Assembly: GCA_002918705.1 (NCBI GenBank)
Contig: PQKR01000002.1
Span: 248,001-312,000 of the forward strand
Source: Escherichia sp. ESNIH1
Lineage (GTDB): Bacteria; Pseudomonadota; Gammaproteobacteria; Enterobacterales; Enterobacteriaceae
Reading direction: 5' to 3'
DNA length: 64,000 nt
Shown here: in pieces, positions 49,500 through 61,421 of the stretch
Position numbering within the stretch: position 1 is the stretch's first letter
How the letters are laid out: the number at the start of each line of letters is the position of its first letter
Made by a program: the position numbers and the translations under genes
Notes under the pieces: generated by a model
What the model saw: the letters and a program-made list of their open reading frames with translations, nothing else
Databases searched by the model: none
What the model was told of the DNA's origin: nothing

Positions 49500-51257
49500 T
49501 CAGTTAGCGATAAAGCGTTTTTCATCCGTTAGCACCTGCAACAGCAGGCTGAGCTGTGGCTTCTGGTCGCCGATCTTCTCGCCCTTCAGGTTGTAAGTCT
49601 GATAGGTGCCGTTGTGCTTGAGCACCAGGGTCATCTCCGGCGTAGTGACCGCCAGCGTATCGCTGTTGGCCGCGGTAACCCAGTTGTGACGACGCGCGGC
49701 GTTAAACAGATCCTGGCCCTGAGAGTATTCGTTCGCCGGCGTGCTGACGTGCAGCAGACGCTGCATCAGGGTAGTCATGACATCTTTATGATCGGTCAGC
49801 TTGCTGATGCGCTGGGCAGGGGTGCCTGGCCAGTGGATAACCAGCGGCACGTGCAGGTCGCCGCGTGACCAGCCCTCGTCCATGTCACTACTCTCAGCGG
49901 AAATACCGTGGCCTGCCGTAATGATGACCACCGTTTTATCCAACTTGCCCGCGTCGCGCAGGGCGGTCAGCACACGCTCGATCTGCGCGTCGACGTTACC
50001 CGCGGCCCGCGCGTAGCGGCGTTCAAAATCCTGCCGATCGGCGTCCAGCGTCGTACCGTCCAGTGCTACCCACGAGAACCAGCGGTTATCCTCCTGAGCA
50101 TAGCGATCCAGCCAGTTGATCCACTGATCGGCGGTCTGCTTATCGGACTGCGCCTTCGCCGCAGGCAGTGAGAAGTCTGAGAGCAGCGCCTGACGATAGA
50201 GTGAACTGCTAAACCCATCGGACGAGAAGAGGCCCAGCTGATAGCCCTGCTGGTTGAGCGCGGTCACCAGCGCCGCCGGAATACGCGCCGACAGCACCCC
50301 ATCCATATAGGAGGGCGAGATACCGTAGAACAGGCCAAAGAGGCCATTATCGGTATCGTTACCGGCGCTCATATGCTGGGTAAAGGTGATATTCTCTGCG
50401 GCAAAGCCTGCCAGCGACGGCATCTCTTTTTCGTAGCGCGCGTAGTTCAACGCATCGACGGTGATCAGCAGCACGTTCTGGCCCGGACCCATATCGCGAT
50501 AACGCAGATCGCTCAGCGGATACTGCACCGAAACCGCCTCCGGATTGCCCTGCTCAACCAGCCGGCGCTGATACTCCTGCGCATCCAGCAGGCCGTGCTT
50601 CTCCAGGAACCGGCGCGCGGTCATTGGGTAGGAGAGCGGCAGGTTGGCGCGCTGCATAGTGATGGGCCGATAGAAGTTCGCATCGGCCCAGATGTAGGTC
50701 AGATGCGAAGCGATAAAGGCGGTAAAGAAGAGGGCGGCTACCGGCTTAGCGTAGCGACGACGGCGCGTCAGGCTACGCAGCTTCTGCCAGCTCCAGTTAG
50801 CAAATAGCAGCTCCACCAGCAGGATCACCGGCACGCTGATAAACATCAGCTGCCAGTCGCGGGCCATCTCATTCTGGTCCGGGTTGATCACCAGCTCCCA
50901 GACGATGGGGTTCAGGTGCAGGTGGAAACGGGTAAAGACTTCGCTATCGATCAGCAGCAGCGTCATGCCGATGGTGGCCAACACGGCGGAGAACGCCCGC
51001 ATCAGCCGCTGCGACATCACCACAAAGGTGAGTGGAAAGAGGATCAGCAGATAGGTAGCAAACACCAGAAAGCTGAAGTGGCCGATGACGCTTAGCCAGG
51101 AGTAGATCCTGCCGCCAAGCGTGGTCGGCCAGTCGGCGACGAACAGGTAACGACTGCCAAGAACCATTGCCAACAGAATATTGAACAGGGCAAACCAGTG
51201 CCCCCAGCTAACCATCTGGGAGACTTTTTCTCGGTAGCGTTGACGATGAGTCACCAT
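49500..51257 (-). CDS. yejM: inner-membrane LPS regulator YejM (PbgA/LapC)
   Basis: 585 residues (E. coli 586). Five N-terminal transmembrane helices (to about 190) are followed by a periplasmic alkaline-phosphatase/sulfatase-fold domain. In E. coli the protein (LapC/PbgA) senses periplasmic LPS and controls LpxC proteolysis through LapB and FtsH. The basic linker SLTRRRRYAKP after TM5 is conserved. It sits 18 bases downstream of yejL, in operon. Confidence 0.95.
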   Translation of the reverse strand: MVTHRQRYREKVSQMVSWGHWFALFNILLAMVLGSRYLFVADWPTTLGGRIYSWLSVIGHFSFLVFATYLLILFPLTFVVMSQRLMRAFSAVLATIGMTLLLIDSEVFTRFHLHLNPIVWELVINPDQNEMARDWQLMFISVPVILLVELLFANWSWQKLRSLTRRRRYAKPVAALFFTAFIASHLTYIWADANFYRPITMQRANLPLSYPMTARRFLEKHGLLDAQEYQRRLVEQGNPEAVSVQYPLSDLRYRDMGPGQNVLLITVDALNYARYEKEMPSLAGFAAENITFTQHMSAGNDTDNGLFGLFYGISPSYMDGVLSARIPAALVTALNQQGYQLGLFSSDGFSSSLYRQALLSDFSLPAAKAQSDKQTADQWINWLDRYAQEDNRWFSWVALDGTTLDADRQDFERRYARAAGNVDAQIERVLTALRDAGKLDKTVVIITAGHGISAESSDMDEGWSRGDLHVPLVIHWPGTPAQRISKLTDHKDVMTTLMQRLLHVSTPANEYSQGQDLFNAARRHNWVTAANSDTLAVTTPEMTLVLKHNGTYQTYNLKGEKIGDQKPQLSLLLQVLTDEKRFIAN

Positions 51258-51275
51258 AAATGCCGTCGTAGTCCT

Positions 51276-51503
51276 TTAGTGCGCTTTATCGTCAGTCACG
51301 GAGGACTGCAGCGCCTGGGCGAAGGATTTCGCAATAGCCTGCCGCTGCGCCGGGGCAACGCTGGTGTTGATCAGGTTCGTGACCATATTTCCCAGCACCA
51401 TCAGGGAGAGATCGGTCGGAACCTTGTGTTTTTCCAACACGTTCGCCAGTTCGCTTAGCAGTTGTTCAACGTGTTCATCACTATAACGGGAAATCTGTGG
51501 CAT
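51276..51503 (-). CDS. yejL: conserved protein YejL
   Basis: 75 residues, exactly the E. coli YejL length when started at ATG 51503 ([14 protein letters not shown]). A 12-residue upstream extension is not conserved. A small helical UPF0352 protein of unknown function. It is cotranscribed with yejM and divergent from yejK. Confidence 0.92.
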   Translation of the reverse strand: MPQISRYSDEHVEQLLSELANVLEKHKVPTDLSLMVLGNMVTNLINTSVAPAQRQAIAKSFAQALQSSVTDDKAH

Positions 51504-51637
51504 AAAATCAGAATCAGTCTCTTTATGAAAGGGCAACATATTACCGTAGCAACAGCTTTTTTTCTGCTTTTTTATCTCTGGTTGCGCTGTTAGCGTTGCG
51601 GTGGTTGAATACCGCCGGTCTAAAAGGAGAGTTTATC

Positions 51638-52642
51638 ATGAGTCTGGATATCAACCAGATTGCCCTGCACCAGCTTATCAAGCGTGATGAGCAAACCCTT
51701 GAGCTGGTGCTGCGCGATTCATTACTGGAGCCGACGGCTACCGTTGTTGAGATGATGGCCGAGCTGCATCGGGTCTACAGTGCAAAAAATAAAGCCTACG
51801 GGCTGTTTAGCGAAGAGAGCGAGCTGGCCGAGACGCTGCGTCTGCAGCGCCAGGGCAACGAGGATTTTCTCGCCTTCAGCCGGGCGGCGACCGGACGCCT
51901 GCGCGACGAGCTGGCGAAATATCCCTTTGCCGACGGCGGCATCGTGCTGTTCTGCCACTACCGCTACCTCGCGGTGGAGTATCTGCTGGTGGCGGTGCTG
52001 AACAATCTCAGCAGCATGCGCGTTAACGAGCAGCTCGATATCAGCTCCACCCACTACCTGGACATCAACCATGCGGATATCGTGGCGCGGATCGATCTCA
52101 CCGAGTGGGAGACCAATCCGGAGTCAACCCGCTACCTGACCTTCCTGAAGGGAAGGGTAGGGCGCAAGGTTGCCGACTTCTTTATGGACTTCCTCGGGGC
52201 CAGCGAAGGGCTGAACGCCAAAGCGCAGAACCGCGGCCTGCTGCAGGCGGTAGATGACTTCACCGCCGAGGCACAGCTTGATAAAGCCGAGCGCCAGAGC
52301 GTGCGTCAGCAGGTCTACAGCTACTGCAACGAACAGCTGCAGGCCGGAGAGGAGATCGAGCTGGCATCGCTGTCGAAAGAGTTGGGGGGCGTCAGCGAGG
52401 TGAGCTTCCAGGAGTTTACCGCCGATAAAGGCTACGAGCTGGAGGAGAGCTTCCCGGCGGATCGCAGCACCCTGCGTCAGCTGACCAAGTACGCTGGCAG
52501 CGGCGGCGGCTTAACCATCAACTTTGATGCGATGCTGCTCGGCGAGCGCATCTTCTGGGATCCGGCCACCGACACCCTGACCATTAAGGGCACGCCCCCG
52601 AACCTGCGCGATCAGCTGCAGCGCAGAACCTCCGGGAAGTAG
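51638..52642 (+). CDS. yejK: nucleoid-associated protein YejK
   Basis: 334 residues (E. coli 335) from ATG 51638 ([13 protein letters not shown]) with AAAGGAGAG upstream. NdpA-family nucleoid-associated protein, reported to interact with topoisomerase IV and gyrase in E. coli. No catalytic motif is evident. Upstream in-frame codons to 51596 are not conserved. A REP pair follows. Confidence 0.93.
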   Translation: MSLDINQIALHQLIKRDEQTLELVLRDSLLEPTATVVEMMAELHRVYSAKNKAYGLFSEESELAETLRLQRQGNEDFLAFSRAATGRLRDELAKYPFADGGIVLFCHYRYLAVEYLLVAVLNNLSSMRVNEQLDISSTHYLDINHADIVARIDLTEWETNPESTRYLTFLKGRVGRKVADFFMDFLGASEGLNAKAQNRGLLQAVDDFTAEAQLDKAERQSVRQQVYSYCNEQLQAGEEIELASLSKELGGVSEVSFQEFTADKGYELEESFPADRSTLRQLTKYAGSGGGLTINFDAMLLGERIFWDPATDTLTIKGTPPNLRDQLQRRTSGK

Positions 52643-52643
52643 C

Positions 52644-52720
52644 TGTAGGCCGGGCAAGGCGGAGCCGCCGCCCGGCGTCATGGGTAACGCCTGGTGGCGT
52701 TGCGCTTATCAGGCCTACGG
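52644..52720. repeat. REP/BIME element between yejK and rplY
   Basis: Two inverted REP units, TGTAGGCCGGGCAAGGCGG...CCGCCCGGC and ACGCCTGGTGGCGTTGCGC...TTATCAGGCCTAC, directly after the yejK stop. Confidence 0.9.
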
Positions 52721-52742
52721 GACCGCACCCGGACTTAACAAC

Positions 52743-52771
52743 AAAAAACCCCGCCGAAGCGGGGTTTTTTT
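52743..52771. terminator. bidirectional terminator between yejK and rplY
   Basis: AAAAAACCCCGC/GCGGGGTTTTTT stem with a CGAA tetraloop; U-tracts form on both strands. It ends rplY (minus) and can end yejK read-through (plus). Confidence 0.9.
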
Positions 52772-52785
52772 CAACACGTTAGCGA

Positions 52786-53070
52786 TTAAGCGCGAACGAA
52801 GTCGATGTGAGACAGTTTAGGTTTGTACGGGTGACGCTGTACAGCCTGAACTTTAACTTTAACTTCGGTACCGTCAACAACCAGGGTCAGAACTTCGCCG
52901 TAAAAACCTTCTTTAGCCTGCATGTTCATGACTTTGTCGTGGTCCAGTTCGATAGCGATCGGGGCTTCAGTGCCACCGTAAACGATCGCCGGGAACTTGT
53001 TAGCGGTACGCAGGCGGCGGCTCGCACCCTTACCCTGCTCTTTACGTGCTTGTGCTTCGATAGTGAACAT
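52786..53070 (-). CDS. rplY: 50S ribosomal protein L25
   Basis: 94-residue 5S-rRNA-binding protein, the short enterobacterial L25 without the Ctc extension. It begins [21 protein letters not shown] and ends LSHIDFVRA. Monocistronic with a strong terminator. High-expression codon use is visible. Confidence 0.97.
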   Translation of the reverse strand: MFTIEAQARKEQGKGASRRLRTANKFPAIVYGGTEAPIAIELDHDKVMNMQAKEGFYGEVLTLVVDGTEVKVKVQAVQRHPYKPKLSHIDFVRA

Positions 53071-53192
53071 ATCAATTTCTCTTCAATAATTCCTGCTACA
53101 GGCGACCCAGCAGCAGGCAGATTTCTGGCTTTACGGATGTAAAGCGGGCGATATAGTAGCCCTGAATCGCTTTTTCTTCAACGAAAAGTATG

Positions 53193-54953
53193 CTAACCAC
53201 GCAATTCGTTTGCCCGGCGGAAGCGACCTTCATAATCAAACACCTTCTCCCGCACCTGCCAGTACTGGCCCTTCAGGCGCGCTACGACAAAATCAGGGTG
53301 GCGCAGCAGCGCCTGCTGGGCTTTGATATCGGCGGCCACGATCCAGCGCAGCGGCACGCCGGGGGTACGGGTGTGCGGGCGGATAAAGAGCTGCTCAAAG
53401 GCGGTGCGCTGGGCAGGGGTGTGCAGGCGGAAGCGCTCGCTGACGTCTGCTCCGTCCTCGTCGTAGTAGGTGATCTTCAGCCACTCGCCTTTATCGTCCG
53501 CGCCGTGCTGCAGATCCATGCCGCTGCAGCGCAGCACCAGGGCATCCTTCAGCTTCAGGGCGGCCTTCAGCATATCGTCCGGATCCACCAGTACCGTGTC
53601 GCACTCCCGGCAGCGGCGGGCAGCAATGTCGTTTTCGGCATTGCATTGGGGACAGTTTTTAAAGCGGAAGCGGTAGCTGCACTGCTCCCGATGGCCTTCG
53701 TCATCCTCAAAAAAGCCCTGACAGCGGCGGCCAAAGTGTTCAATTAAGGTACCGTCGGATGCCATCTTGCCCCAGAAGGTGTTAGCAAAACCGCAGTCGG
53801 GGCAGAAGACCTGCACCGGTACGTTATCGCTTTTCCCCTTGGGTTCCCCGACCTCCGGGGCATAGAGATCGTGTGGGTTACCGGCGTAGTCGAGGATCAG
53901 ACAGTCGGTTTTACCCGGGGCCAGACGCAGGCCGCGACCGACGATCTGCTGATAAAGGCTCACAGACTCGGTCGGACGCAGAATGGCGATCAGATCGACG
54001 TGCGGCGCATCAAAGCCGGTGGTCAGCACCGAGACGTTCACCAGATAGCGAAAGCGCTTACATTTGAAGTCCTCAATCAGCGTATCGCGCTCGGGCCCCG
54101 GCGTCTCTCCGGTGATCAGCGCCGCCTCGCCGGCGGGCAGCAGGCCGGTGACCTCCCGGGCATGCTCTACGGTGGCGGCAAAGATCATCACCCCCTGACG
54201 CTCGGCGGCAAACTCGACGATCTGGCTGACGATGTGCGGGGTAATACGCTGCTGCTTTTTCAGCTCGCGGTTGAGGTCCGCCTCGCTGAACAGGCCGCTG
54301 CTCTGGGCCTGCAGCCGGCTGAAGTCATACTGCACGATGGGCATATCCAGCCGCTCGGGGGGCGTCAGGTAGCCGTGCTTGATCATATAGCGCAGTGGCA
54401 GCTCATAGATGCAGTCGCGAAACAGTGCCTTGTCGTTGCCGCGCACCATGCCATGATAGTGAAACTGGTAGATCCACCCTTTGCCGAGGCGAAACGGCGT
54501 GGCGGTCAAGCCCAGCAGGCGCAGTCGTGGATTAACCTTTGAGAGATGGGTCAGGATCTGCTGATACTGGCTCTCGTCGTCATCGCTGATGCGGTGGCAC
54601 TCGTCGACGATCAGCAGGGAGAACTCGCCCTGGAAGTGGTCAAGGTTGCGGGCGACCGACTGCACGCTGCCAAACACCACCTTGCCGTGGCTCTCTTTGC
54701 GCTTCAGTCCGGCGGCATAGATATCCGCCTCCAGCCCCAGCGCCAGATATTTGGCATGGTTCTGCGCCACCAGCTCTTTGACGTGGGCGAGCACCAGCAC
54801 GCGGCCACGGGCCACGCGGGCAAGCTCGGCGATCACCAGGCTCTTACCTGCACCGGTAGGCAGGACGATAACCGCGGGCTCATGGCGATGGCGAAAGTGG
54901 GTGAGGGTGGCGTTTACCGCATCTCGTTGATAGGGGCGTAGCGTAAAGGTCAT
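53193..54953 (-). CDS. radD: SF2 helicase-like DNA repair protein RadD
   Basis: 586 residues, the E. coli RadD (YejH) length. Walker A LPTGAGKS (31-38), DECH box at 117-120, and helicase motif [15 protein letters not shown] are present. C-terminal zinc-finger-like cysteines occur as CPDCGF and CPQCNAEN...RRCREC. RadD interacts with RecA and SSB and resolves recombination intermediates. Confidence 0.94.
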   Translation of the reverse strand: MTFTLRPYQRDAVNATLTHFRHRHEPAVIVLPTGAGKSLVIAELARVARGRVLVLAHVKELVAQNHAKYLALGLEADIYAAGLKRKESHGKVVFGSVQSVARNLDHFQGEFSLLIVDECHRISDDDESQYQQILTHLSKVNPRLRLLGLTATPFRLGKGWIYQFHYHGMVRGNDKALFRDCIYELPLRYMIKHGYLTPPERLDMPIVQYDFSRLQAQSSGLFSEADLNRELKKQQRITPHIVSQIVEFAAERQGVMIFAATVEHAREVTGLLPAGEAALITGETPGPERDTLIEDFKCKRFRYLVNVSVLTTGFDAPHVDLIAILRPTESVSLYQQIVGRGLRLAPGKTDCLILDYAGNPHDLYAPEVGEPKGKSDNVPVQVFCPDCGFANTFWGKMASDGTLIEHFGRRCQGFFEDDEGHREQCSYRFRFKNCPQCNAENDIAARRCRECDTVLVDPDDMLKAALKLKDALVLRCSGMDLQHGADDKGEWLKITYYDEDGADVSERFRLHTPAQRTAFEQLFIRPHTRTPGVPLRWIVAADIKAQQALLRHPDFVVARLKGQYWQVREKVFDYEGRFRRANELRG

Positions 54954-55105
54954 TGTCTCTCAGCGTTCATGAGTCTGGTCATAGTATGCCACGATTTTTT
55001 CTCTTGAGCGCTGCTGGCAGGCCGTTATACTGAGAGATTCACAATTGCTTCTTTTTTTCGGACTTTTGTCCGACTCCGGCACTCTTTACAGGCAAATAAG
55101 ACTTC

Positions 55106-55813
55106 ATGCGACTTGATAAGTTTATCGCTCAGCAACTCGGCGTCAGCCGGGCTATTGCCGGGCGTGAAATCCGCGGCAGCCGCGTTACCGTGGATGGCGA
55201 CATTGTTAGAAACGCCGCGTTCAAACTTCTGCCCGAACACGAGGTAGAGTATGACGGTAATACGCTCGTGCAGCAGACCGGCCCGCGCTACTTCATGCTG
55301 CATAAGCCGCAGGGCTATGTCTGCTCTACTGACGATCCCGATCATCCGACGGTGCTCTATTTTCTTGACGAGCCGGTGGCGCATAAGCTGCACGCCGCAG
55401 GACGGCTGGATATCGACACCACCGGACTGGTACTGATGACCGACGACGGCCAGTGGTCGCACCGCATCACCTCTCCGCGCCACCACTGCGAGAAAACCTA
55501 CCTGGTGACGCTGGAGTCCCCGGTAAGTGACGATACCGCCGCGCAGTTCGCCAGGGGCGTACAGCTGCATAACGAACCGGATCTGACCAGGCCCGCCGTG
55601 CTGGAGGTGATCACCCCCACCGAGGTGCGTCTGACCATCAGCGAGGGGCGCTACCATCAGGTCAAGCGCATGTTTGCTGCGGTAGGCAACCACGTTGTTG
55701 GGCTGCACCGCGAGCGCATCGGGGATATTGTTCTCGACGCTGACCTGGCCCCGGGCGAATATCGTCCGTTGACCGAAGAAGAGATCGCCAGCGTTAGCTT
55801 ACCGTCCCGCTAA
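55106..55813 (+). CDS. rsuA: 16S rRNA pseudouridine(516) synthase RsuA
   Basis: 235 residues (E. coli 231). The N-terminal S4 domain (1-60) is followed by the pseudouridine synthase domain with catalytic D102 in [10 protein letters not shown]. It modifies U516 of 16S rRNA. Divergent from radD and 16 bases upstream of bcr, so likely cotranscribed with it. Confidence 0.95.
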   Translation: MRLDKFIAQQLGVSRAIAGREIRGSRVTVDGDIVRNAAFKLLPEHEVEYDGNTLVQQTGPRYFMLHKPQGYVCSTDDPDHPTVLYFLDEPVAHKLHAAGRLDIDTTGLVLMTDDGQWSHRITSPRHHCEKTYLVTLESPVSDDTAAQFARGVQLHNEPDLTRPAVLEVITPTEVRLTISEGRYHQVKRMFAAVGNHVVGLHRERIGDIVLDADLAPGEYRPLTEEEIASVSLPSR

Positions 55814-55829
55814 ATTCCAGGAGCCCGTA

Positions 55830-57020
55830 GTGACCACCAGGCAGCACTCTTCCCTGCGCATTGTTTTTATTCTTGGCCTGCTGGCCATGCTAATGCCGCT
55901 CTCGATCGATATGTACCTGCCTGCGCTGCCGGTTATCGCTCAGCAGTTTGGCGTTCCGGCCGGCAGCGCCCAGATGACCCTGAGCACCTATATTCTTGGC
56001 TTTGCGCTGGGGCAGCTGCTCTACGGTCCGATGGCGGACAGCATAGGCCGCAAGCCGGTGATCCTCGGCGGCACGCTGATCTTCGCCGCGGCGGCAGGCG
56101 CCTGCGCGCTGGCCCAGAGTATCGATCAGCTTATCACCCTGCGCTTTTTCCACGGCCTGGCGGCGGCGGCGGCAAGCGTAGTGATCAACGCCCTGATGCG
56201 CGATATCTATCCGAAAGAGGAGTTCTCGCGGATGATGTCGTTTGTCATGCTGGTGACTACCGTTGCGCCGCTGCTGGCCCCGATGATCGGCGGCGCGGTG
56301 CTGGTTTGGCTAAGCTGGCACGCCATCTTCTGGATCCTGGCCATTGCCGCGCTGCTGGCCTCGCTGATGATCTTGTTCTTTATCAGCGAGACGCTGCCGG
56401 TGGAGCGACGTCAGCCGTTTCACATTCGTACCACCCTCGGTAACTTTGCGACGCTGTTTCGCCACAAGCGGGTGCTGAGCTATATGCTTGCAAGCGGTTT
56501 CAGCTTCGCGGGCATGTTCTCGTTCCTGAGCGCCGGGCCTTTTGTCTACATTGAGCTTAACCACGTTCTGCCGCAGAACTTCGGTTACTACTTCGCGCTG
56601 AACATCGTCTTCCTGTTTATCATGACCATCATCAATGGCCGATTTGTGCGGCGGGTGGGGGCGTTGAGGATGTTCCGCACCGGGCTGTGGATCCAGTTCG
56701 TGATGGCGCTGTGGCTGGTGCTGAGCGCCGCGTTTGACGTGGGCTTCTGGGCGCTGGTGATGGGCGTGGCCGCCTTTGTCGGCTGTGTTTCGCTGGTGGC
56801 CTCGAATGCTATGGCGGTCATCCTGGATGAGTTTCCCCATATGGCGGGTACCGCTTCGTCGCTGGCGGGGACGTTCCGCTTTGGTATCGGTGCCATTGTC
56901 GGCGCGCTGCTCTCGCTGGCCACCTTTAACAGCGCCTGGCCGATGATCTGGTCTATCGCCTTCTGTGCAACCAGCTCAATCCTCTTCTATCTCTACGCCA
57001 GCCGTCCTAAACGCGGCTAG
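55830..57020 (+). CDS. bcr: multidrug efflux transporter Bcr
   Basis: 396-residue major-facilitator drug:H+ antiporter (DHA1, 12 helices), the E. coli Bcr length. It uses a GTG start at 55830 ([13 protein letters not shown]) preceded by CCAGGAG. The family motif [12 protein letters not shown] follows TM2. In E. coli it exports bicyclomycin and sulfonamides. A GGGGGC/GCCCCC hairpin without a clear U-tract follows at 57032-57051. Confidence 0.94.
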   Translation: MTTRQHSSLRIVFILGLLAMLMPLSIDMYLPALPVIAQQFGVPAGSAQMTLSTYILGFALGQLLYGPMADSIGRKPVILGGTLIFAAAAGACALAQSIDQLITLRFFHGLAAAAASVVINALMRDIYPKEEFSRMMSFVMLVTTVAPLLAPMIGGAVLVWLSWHAIFWILAIAALLASLMILFFISETLPVERRQPFHIRTTLGNFATLFRHKRVLSYMLASGFSFAGMFSFLSAGPFVYIELNHVLPQNFGYYFALNIVFLFIMTIINGRFVRRVGALRMFRTGLWIQFVMALWLVLSAAFDVGFWALVMGVAAFVGCVSLVASNAMAVILDEFPHMAGTASSLAGTFRFGIGAIVGALLSLATFNSAWPMIWSIAFCATSSILFYLYASRPKRG

Positions 57021-57031
57021 CGCCTCTCTTT

Positions 57032-57051
57032 AGGGGGCAAAACTGCCCCCT
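57032..57051 (+). terminator. weak hairpin after bcr
   Basis: AGGGGGCA/TGCCCCCT stem with a 4-base loop. It is followed by TCATTG rather than a T-run, so intrinsic termination is uncertain. The following 57052-57350 is AT-rich, includes a GGTGAG/CTCACC inverted repeat near 57195-57222, and contains no gene that I can support. Confidence 0.4.
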
Positions 57052-57350
57052 TCATTGACACACATCATCACAATCTATTGTTAGATTGCTATCATTTGTT
57101 TCTTTTATGTAAAATCCATTTGTGTAAATGTCACACTATTGTAGTTAAAAAGGTTGAGTTAGATCGCAGAAACGGGTACATATACCCCCAAAAGGTGAGG
57201 CAGGACATCATCCTCTCACCCTAATAATGAGGCTGCTAACCTTGTAAATTCAAGGATGTAAGCGGTTACCACGTCGTGACAGGCAGAAATGTCAATGATG
57301 TGTTAATATAGATGTAAATGAATTGTGAAGTGATTGCTTCGGGGAAGAAC

Positions 57351-57695
57351 ATGAATAGCTTAAATCTCTCTATTGTGCATCGGTTACCCCAAAGTTACCG
57401 CTGGCTGGCAGGCGCTGCCGGCTCGCAAGTCGAACCGATCCCATCGAACGGCCAGAGCGGTGATAACTGCCTGGTAGCGTTAAAGCTGCTGAGCCCGGAC
57501 GGCGATAAGGCCTGGCCGGTGATGTACAAACTTAGCCAGGCGCTGAACGATATCGAAGTTGACTGCTCCGTGCTGGAGTGTGAAGGCGAGCCGTGCCTGT
57601 TTGTGAATCGCCAGGATGAGTTTGCCGCCACCTGCCGCCTGAAAAATTTTGGCGTGGCGATTGCCGAGCCGTTTGCCAGCACTACGCCTTTCTAA
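57351..57695 (+). CDS. yejG: conserved protein YejG
   Basis: 114 residues, the E. coli YejG length when begun at ATG 57351 ([14 protein letters not shown]) with GGGGAAG upstream. An 11-residue extension to 57318 is not conserved. Function is not firmly established. It is convergent with yejF, whose stop lies three bases away. Confidence 0.9.
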   Translation: MNSLNLSIVHRLPQSYRWLAGAAGSQVEPIPSNGQSGDNCLVALKLLSPDGDKAWPVMYKLSQALNDIEVDCSVLECEGEPCLFVNRQDEFAATCRLKNFGVAIAEPFASTTPF

Positions 57696-57698
57696 CAA

Positions 57699-59285
57699 CT
57701 AGCTGAGCGCTAGCAGCTGGCGCGTATAGTCGTTCTGCGGATCGGCAAACACGCGCTGGCACTCGCCCTGTTCAACCACTTCGCCCTGTCGCAGGATAAT
57801 CACCTGGTGACACAGCGACCGCACCACCTGCAGATCGTGACTGATAAACAGATAGGCCAGCCGGTGTTTCTCCTGCAATGATTTCAGCAGGGCGAGGATC
57901 TGTGCCTGCACGGTGCGATCCAGCGAGGAGGTTGGCTCATCCAGCACGATCAGCTCCGGCTGTAAAATGAGCGCCCGGGCGATGGCGATCCGCTGGCGCT
58001 GGCCGCCGGAGAACTCTGCCGGGTAACGGTGACGAGTGTCAGGATCGAGGCCTACCTCCTGCATCACCGCGATAACCTGCTCTTCACGCGCCTGCGGGCT
58101 CAGCCCGGGCTGATGCACGCGCAGACCCTCCTCAATAATTTGAAGCACGTCGAGGCGTGGGTTAAGAGAGGAGTTGGGATCCTGAAAAACGACCTGCATC
58201 CGGTGACGCACCGGCAGCATCTGCTTACGCGCCCACTGATGCAGCGGCTGACCGTCAAAGTTGATTGTTCCCTGCGAGGCGATCAGGCGCAGCAGCGCCA
58301 GGCCGGTGGTGCTCTTGCCCGAGCCGGACTCACCCACCAGGCCTAAGGTTTCACCTGCCCGCAGGCTAAAACTCACATCCTTGACCACCGACTTATGGCC
58401 GACGACGCGCTTGAATATGCCTTTACGCAGCGGGAAAGCAACCCCGAGGCTGTCGACCTCCAGCAGCGACGGGGCATTGGCGGGCAGCGGAACCGGATCG
58501 CCCGCCGGATCGCTCGCCAGCAGGCGCTGGGTATAGGGGTGCTGCGGGGCGCTAAACAGCGCCGCCGCCCGGTTCTGCTCCACGCAGCGGCCGTTATGCA
58601 TCACCGCCACGCTGTCCGCCAGCCTGCGCACAATATTGAGGTTATGGGTAATAAACAGCAGGCCCATATTCAGCTCGTCACGCAGCTCGCGCAGCAGCTG
58701 TAAAATCTGTGCCTGCACCGCCACATCCAGCGCGGTGGTAGGTTCGTCGGCGATAAGCAGCTCCGGGCGGGTCAGCAGCGCCATCGCAATCATCACCCGC
58801 TGGCGCTCGCCGCCGGAGAGCTGATGCGGAAAATCCCCCAGCCGCGTGCGGGCGTTACGGATCCCCACCCGATCGAGACAGGTTAGGATCTCCGCGCGCG
58901 CGGCTTCCCGCCGCATGCCGCGATGCAGGGAGAGCACCTCATAGAGCTGCTTCTCCAGGGTGTGCAGCGGGTTAAGCGATACCATTGGCTCCTGGAAGAT
59001 CATGGCGATCTTATTGCCGCGCACGCCGCGCAGCGTCTGCTCGCTGGCGTGGAACAGCGATTCGCCATGAAAGCGGATATCGCCGCTGGGGTAGACCACC
59101 GGTGGAGAGGGAAGCAGGCGCAGGATCGACAGGGCGCTCACGCTCTTGCCGGATCCGGATTCCCCTACCAGGGCCAGGGTCTCACCGGCCTCAACCTGGA
59201 GAGAGAGATCGCTGACTACCGTACGCAGCTGGTTTTGATGACGGAAGGCGACCGAGAGTGAATCAATGGTGAGCAGGGGAGTCAT
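57699..59285 (-). CDS. yejF: microcin C/oligopeptide ABC transporter ATPase YejF
   Basis: 528-residue tandem ATPase (E. coli 529). Two ABC domains, each with Walker A GESGSGKS and signature LSGGERQR or FSGGQRQR. It powers YejABEF uptake of microcin C and peptides, a peptidoglycan-derived-peptide-type system. ATG at 59285 is one base after the yejE stop. An upstream in-frame start at 59333 would overlap yejE. Confidence 0.94.
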   Translation of the reverse strand: MTPLLTIDSLSVAFRHQNQLRTVVSDLSLQVEAGETLALVGESGSGKSVSALSILRLLPSPPVVYPSGDIRFHGESLFHASEQTLRGVRGNKIAMIFQEPMVSLNPLHTLEKQLYEVLSLHRGMRREAARAEILTCLDRVGIRNARTRLGDFPHQLSGGERQRVMIAMALLTRPELLIADEPTTALDVAVQAQILQLLRELRDELNMGLLFITHNLNIVRRLADSVAVMHNGRCVEQNRAAALFSAPQHPYTQRLLASDPAGDPVPLPANAPSLLEVDSLGVAFPLRKGIFKRVVGHKSVVKDVSFSLRAGETLGLVGESGSGKSTTGLALLRLIASQGTINFDGQPLHQWARKQMLPVRHRMQVVFQDPNSSLNPRLDVLQIIEEGLRVHQPGLSPQAREEQVIAVMQEVGLDPDTRHRYPAEFSGGQRQRIAIARALILQPELIVLDEPTSSLDRTVQAQILALLKSLQEKHRLAYLFISHDLQVVRSLCHQVIILRQGEVVEQGECQRVFADPQNDYTRQLLALS

Positions 59286-59286
59286 A

Positions 59287-60312
59287 TCAGAGCGCCTTGT
59301 TGGGATCAAACGCGTCGCGCACGGCTTCGCCAATAAAGATCAGCAGTGAGAGCAGCACCGCCACCGACAGAAAGGCGGCGATACCTAGCCACGGCGCCTG
59401 CAAGTTGTTTTTACCCTGCAGCAGCAGCTCTCCCAGCGAGGGCGAACCCAGCGGCAGGCCAAAGCCGAGAAAGTCGAGCGAGGTCAGGGTCGTGATGGAG
59501 CCGCAGAGAATAAAGGGCAGGAAGGTGAGGGTGGCCACCATTGCATTGGGCAGCATATGGCGGAAGATAATCCCGCGATCGCTGACTCCCAGCGCCTGCG
59601 CCGCGCGGATATAGTCAAAGTTACGGGTGCGCAGGAATTCAGCCCGCACTACGCCTACCAGGCTCATCCAGCCGAAGATCACCGTGATCGCCAGCAGCCA
59701 CCAGAAGTTCGGTTGGATCACGCTGGAGAGCAGGATGATCAAAAAAAGCGTCGGCATCCCCGACCATACCTCAATAAAACGCTGGCCCCAGAGGTCGATT
59801 TTACCCCCGTAGTAGCCCTGTAACGCCCCGGCCAGCACGCCAATGACGCTGGAGCAGAAGGTTAGCATCAGGCCAAACAGCACGGAGATCCGTGTGCCGT
59901 AGAGGATGCGCGCCAGCACGTCGCTGCCGTTGGCATCGGTTCCAAACCAGTTCTGCGCCGAGGGTGGCGAAGGGAAGGGGGTGTCGGTGGCAAAATTGAT
60001 GCTAGTGGCACCAAAGCGGACCGGTGCCCATAGCACCCAGCCGTGGGTTGCAAGCTGCTGCTGTAGCCACGGATCCTGATAATCTGCTGGGGTGGCAAAC
60101 GCGCCGCCAAAGTCGGTCTCGCTATAATCCTTAAGCACTGGCGCATACCAGCGGTCGTGATAGTGCACCAGCAGCGGCTTATCATTCGCGATCAGCTCTG
60201 AGGCAAGGCTGAGGACGAAAATCACCACGAAGATCCATAGCGACCAGTAGCCGCGGCGGTTATGACGGAAGCGCGCCCAGCGGGCCTGGTTGACGTGGCT
60301 TAATCGGCGCAT
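59287..60312 (-). CDS. yejE: ABC transporter permease YejE
   Basis: 341-residue inner-membrane permease, the E. coli length. One N-terminal TM, a long periplasmic loop and a DppC-type C-terminal domain with the EAA-like loop AQALGVSDRGIIFRHMLPN. It overlaps the yejB stop by one base. Confidence 0.95.
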   Translation of the reverse strand: MRRLSHVNQARWARFRHNRRGYWSLWIFVVIFVLSLASELIANDKPLLVHYHDRWYAPVLKDYSETDFGGAFATPADYQDPWLQQQLATHGWVLWAPVRFGATSINFATDTPFPSPPSAQNWFGTDANGSDVLARILYGTRISVLFGLMLTFCSSVIGVLAGALQGYYGGKIDLWGQRFIEVWSGMPTLFLIILLSSVIQPNFWWLLAITVIFGWMSLVGVVRAEFLRTRNFDYIRAAQALGVSDRGIIFRHMLPNAMVATLTFLPFILCGSITTLTSLDFLGFGLPLGSPSLGELLLQGKNNLQAPWLGIAAFLSVAVLLSLLIFIGEAVRDAFDPNKAL

Positions 60313-61406
60313 CAGCGGCCCTCAAAATCGATACGCGGATCGACCAGCGTGTAGCTGATATCGCTCAGGATATTCAGCAGCAGGCCGATCAGCGTGAAAA
60401 TATAGAGCGTACCAAACATCACCGGATAGTCTCGCGACACGGTCGCCTCATAGCCCAGCAGGCCAAGGCCGTTGAGGGAGAACATCACTTCGATCAACAG
60501 CGAGCCGGTAAAAAACATGCTGATAAAGGTGGCCGGAAAACCGGCGATCACCAGCAGCATGGCGTTACGGAAAACGTGGTGATGCAAGATGGCCCGCTCG
60601 CTTACCCCTTTTGCCCGGGCGGTAACCACATACTGCTTGCGGATCTCATCGAGAAACGAATTTTTTGTCAGCATGGTCAGCGCCGCAAAGCCGCCGATCA
60701 CCGTCGCCAGCACCGGCAGGGTGATATGCCACAGGTAGTCGGTAATTTTTTGATACCACGGCAGAGCGTCAAAGTTGGCCGACACCAGCCCGCGCAGCGG
60801 GAAGAGATCGTAGTAGCTGCCGCCCGCAAACAGCACAATCAGCAGGATAGCGAACAGGAAAGCGGGAATGGCGTAGCCGATGATAATAAACGCGCTGCTC
60901 CAGATATCGAAGCGGCTGCCGTTAGAGACCGCCTTGCGGATCCCTAATGGGATCGAGACCAGGTAGATAATCAACGTTCCCCATAGCCCAAGGGTAACCG
61001 AAACCGGCATGCTGTCTTTGATCAGCTGCAGCACCGAGGCGCTGCGGAACAGGCTGTCGCCAAAGTCGAAGCGCACGTAGTTACAGAGCATGGTGAAGTA
61101 GCGTTCGTATAGTGGTTTATCGAAGCCGTAGCGCTTGGTGATCTCGGCGATCACCTCGGGATCCAGCCCGCGTGCGCCGCGGTACTGACCCTCACCGACG
61201 TTGCCGACGCCGGTATGCGCGTGGGTAGCACCCATACCTTCGCCGCCGCCGCCCGGCATTCCGCCCTGATTCCCGAACTCAATGGCGGCAATCGCCTGGT
61301 CCACCGGCCCGCCGGGGGCAATCTGCACGATAAAAAAGTTAATAGTGATGATCGCCCACAGGGTGGGGATCACCAGCAGCAGGCGGCGGATCAGATAAGC
61401 ACCCAT
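60312..61406 (-). CDS. yejB: ABC transporter permease YejB
   Basis: 364-residue DppB-type permease. The N-terminal signal-anchor [19 protein letters not shown] is followed by the family's Gly/His-rich insertion (about 50-75) and the EAA loop [19 protein letters not shown]. It forms the channel with YejE. Confidence 0.95.
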   Translation of the reverse strand: MGAYLIRRLLLVIPTLWAIITINFFIVQIAPGGPVDQAIAAIEFGNQGGMPGGGGEGMGATHAHTGVGNVGEGQYRGARGLDPEVIAEITKRYGFDKPLYERYFTMLCNYVRFDFGDSLFRSASVLQLIKDSMPVSVTLGLWGTLIIYLVSIPLGIRKAVSNGSRFDIWSSAFIIIGYAIPAFLFAILLIVLFAGGSYYDLFPLRGLVSANFDALPWYQKITDYLWHITLPVLATVIGGFAALTMLTKNSFLDEIRKQYVVTARAKGVSERAILHHHVFRNAMLLVIAGFPATFISMFFTGSLLIEVMFSLNGLGLLGYEATVSRDYPVMFGTLYIFTLIGLLLNILSDISYTLVDPRIDFEGR

Positions 61407-61421
61407 CGTCTCGTGTACTCC

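Noticed and set aside
57119..57136. CRP site upstream of yejG (TGTGTAAATGTCACA)
   Set aside because: The half-sites are separated by 5 rather than 6 bases, so the geometry is wrong for CRP.
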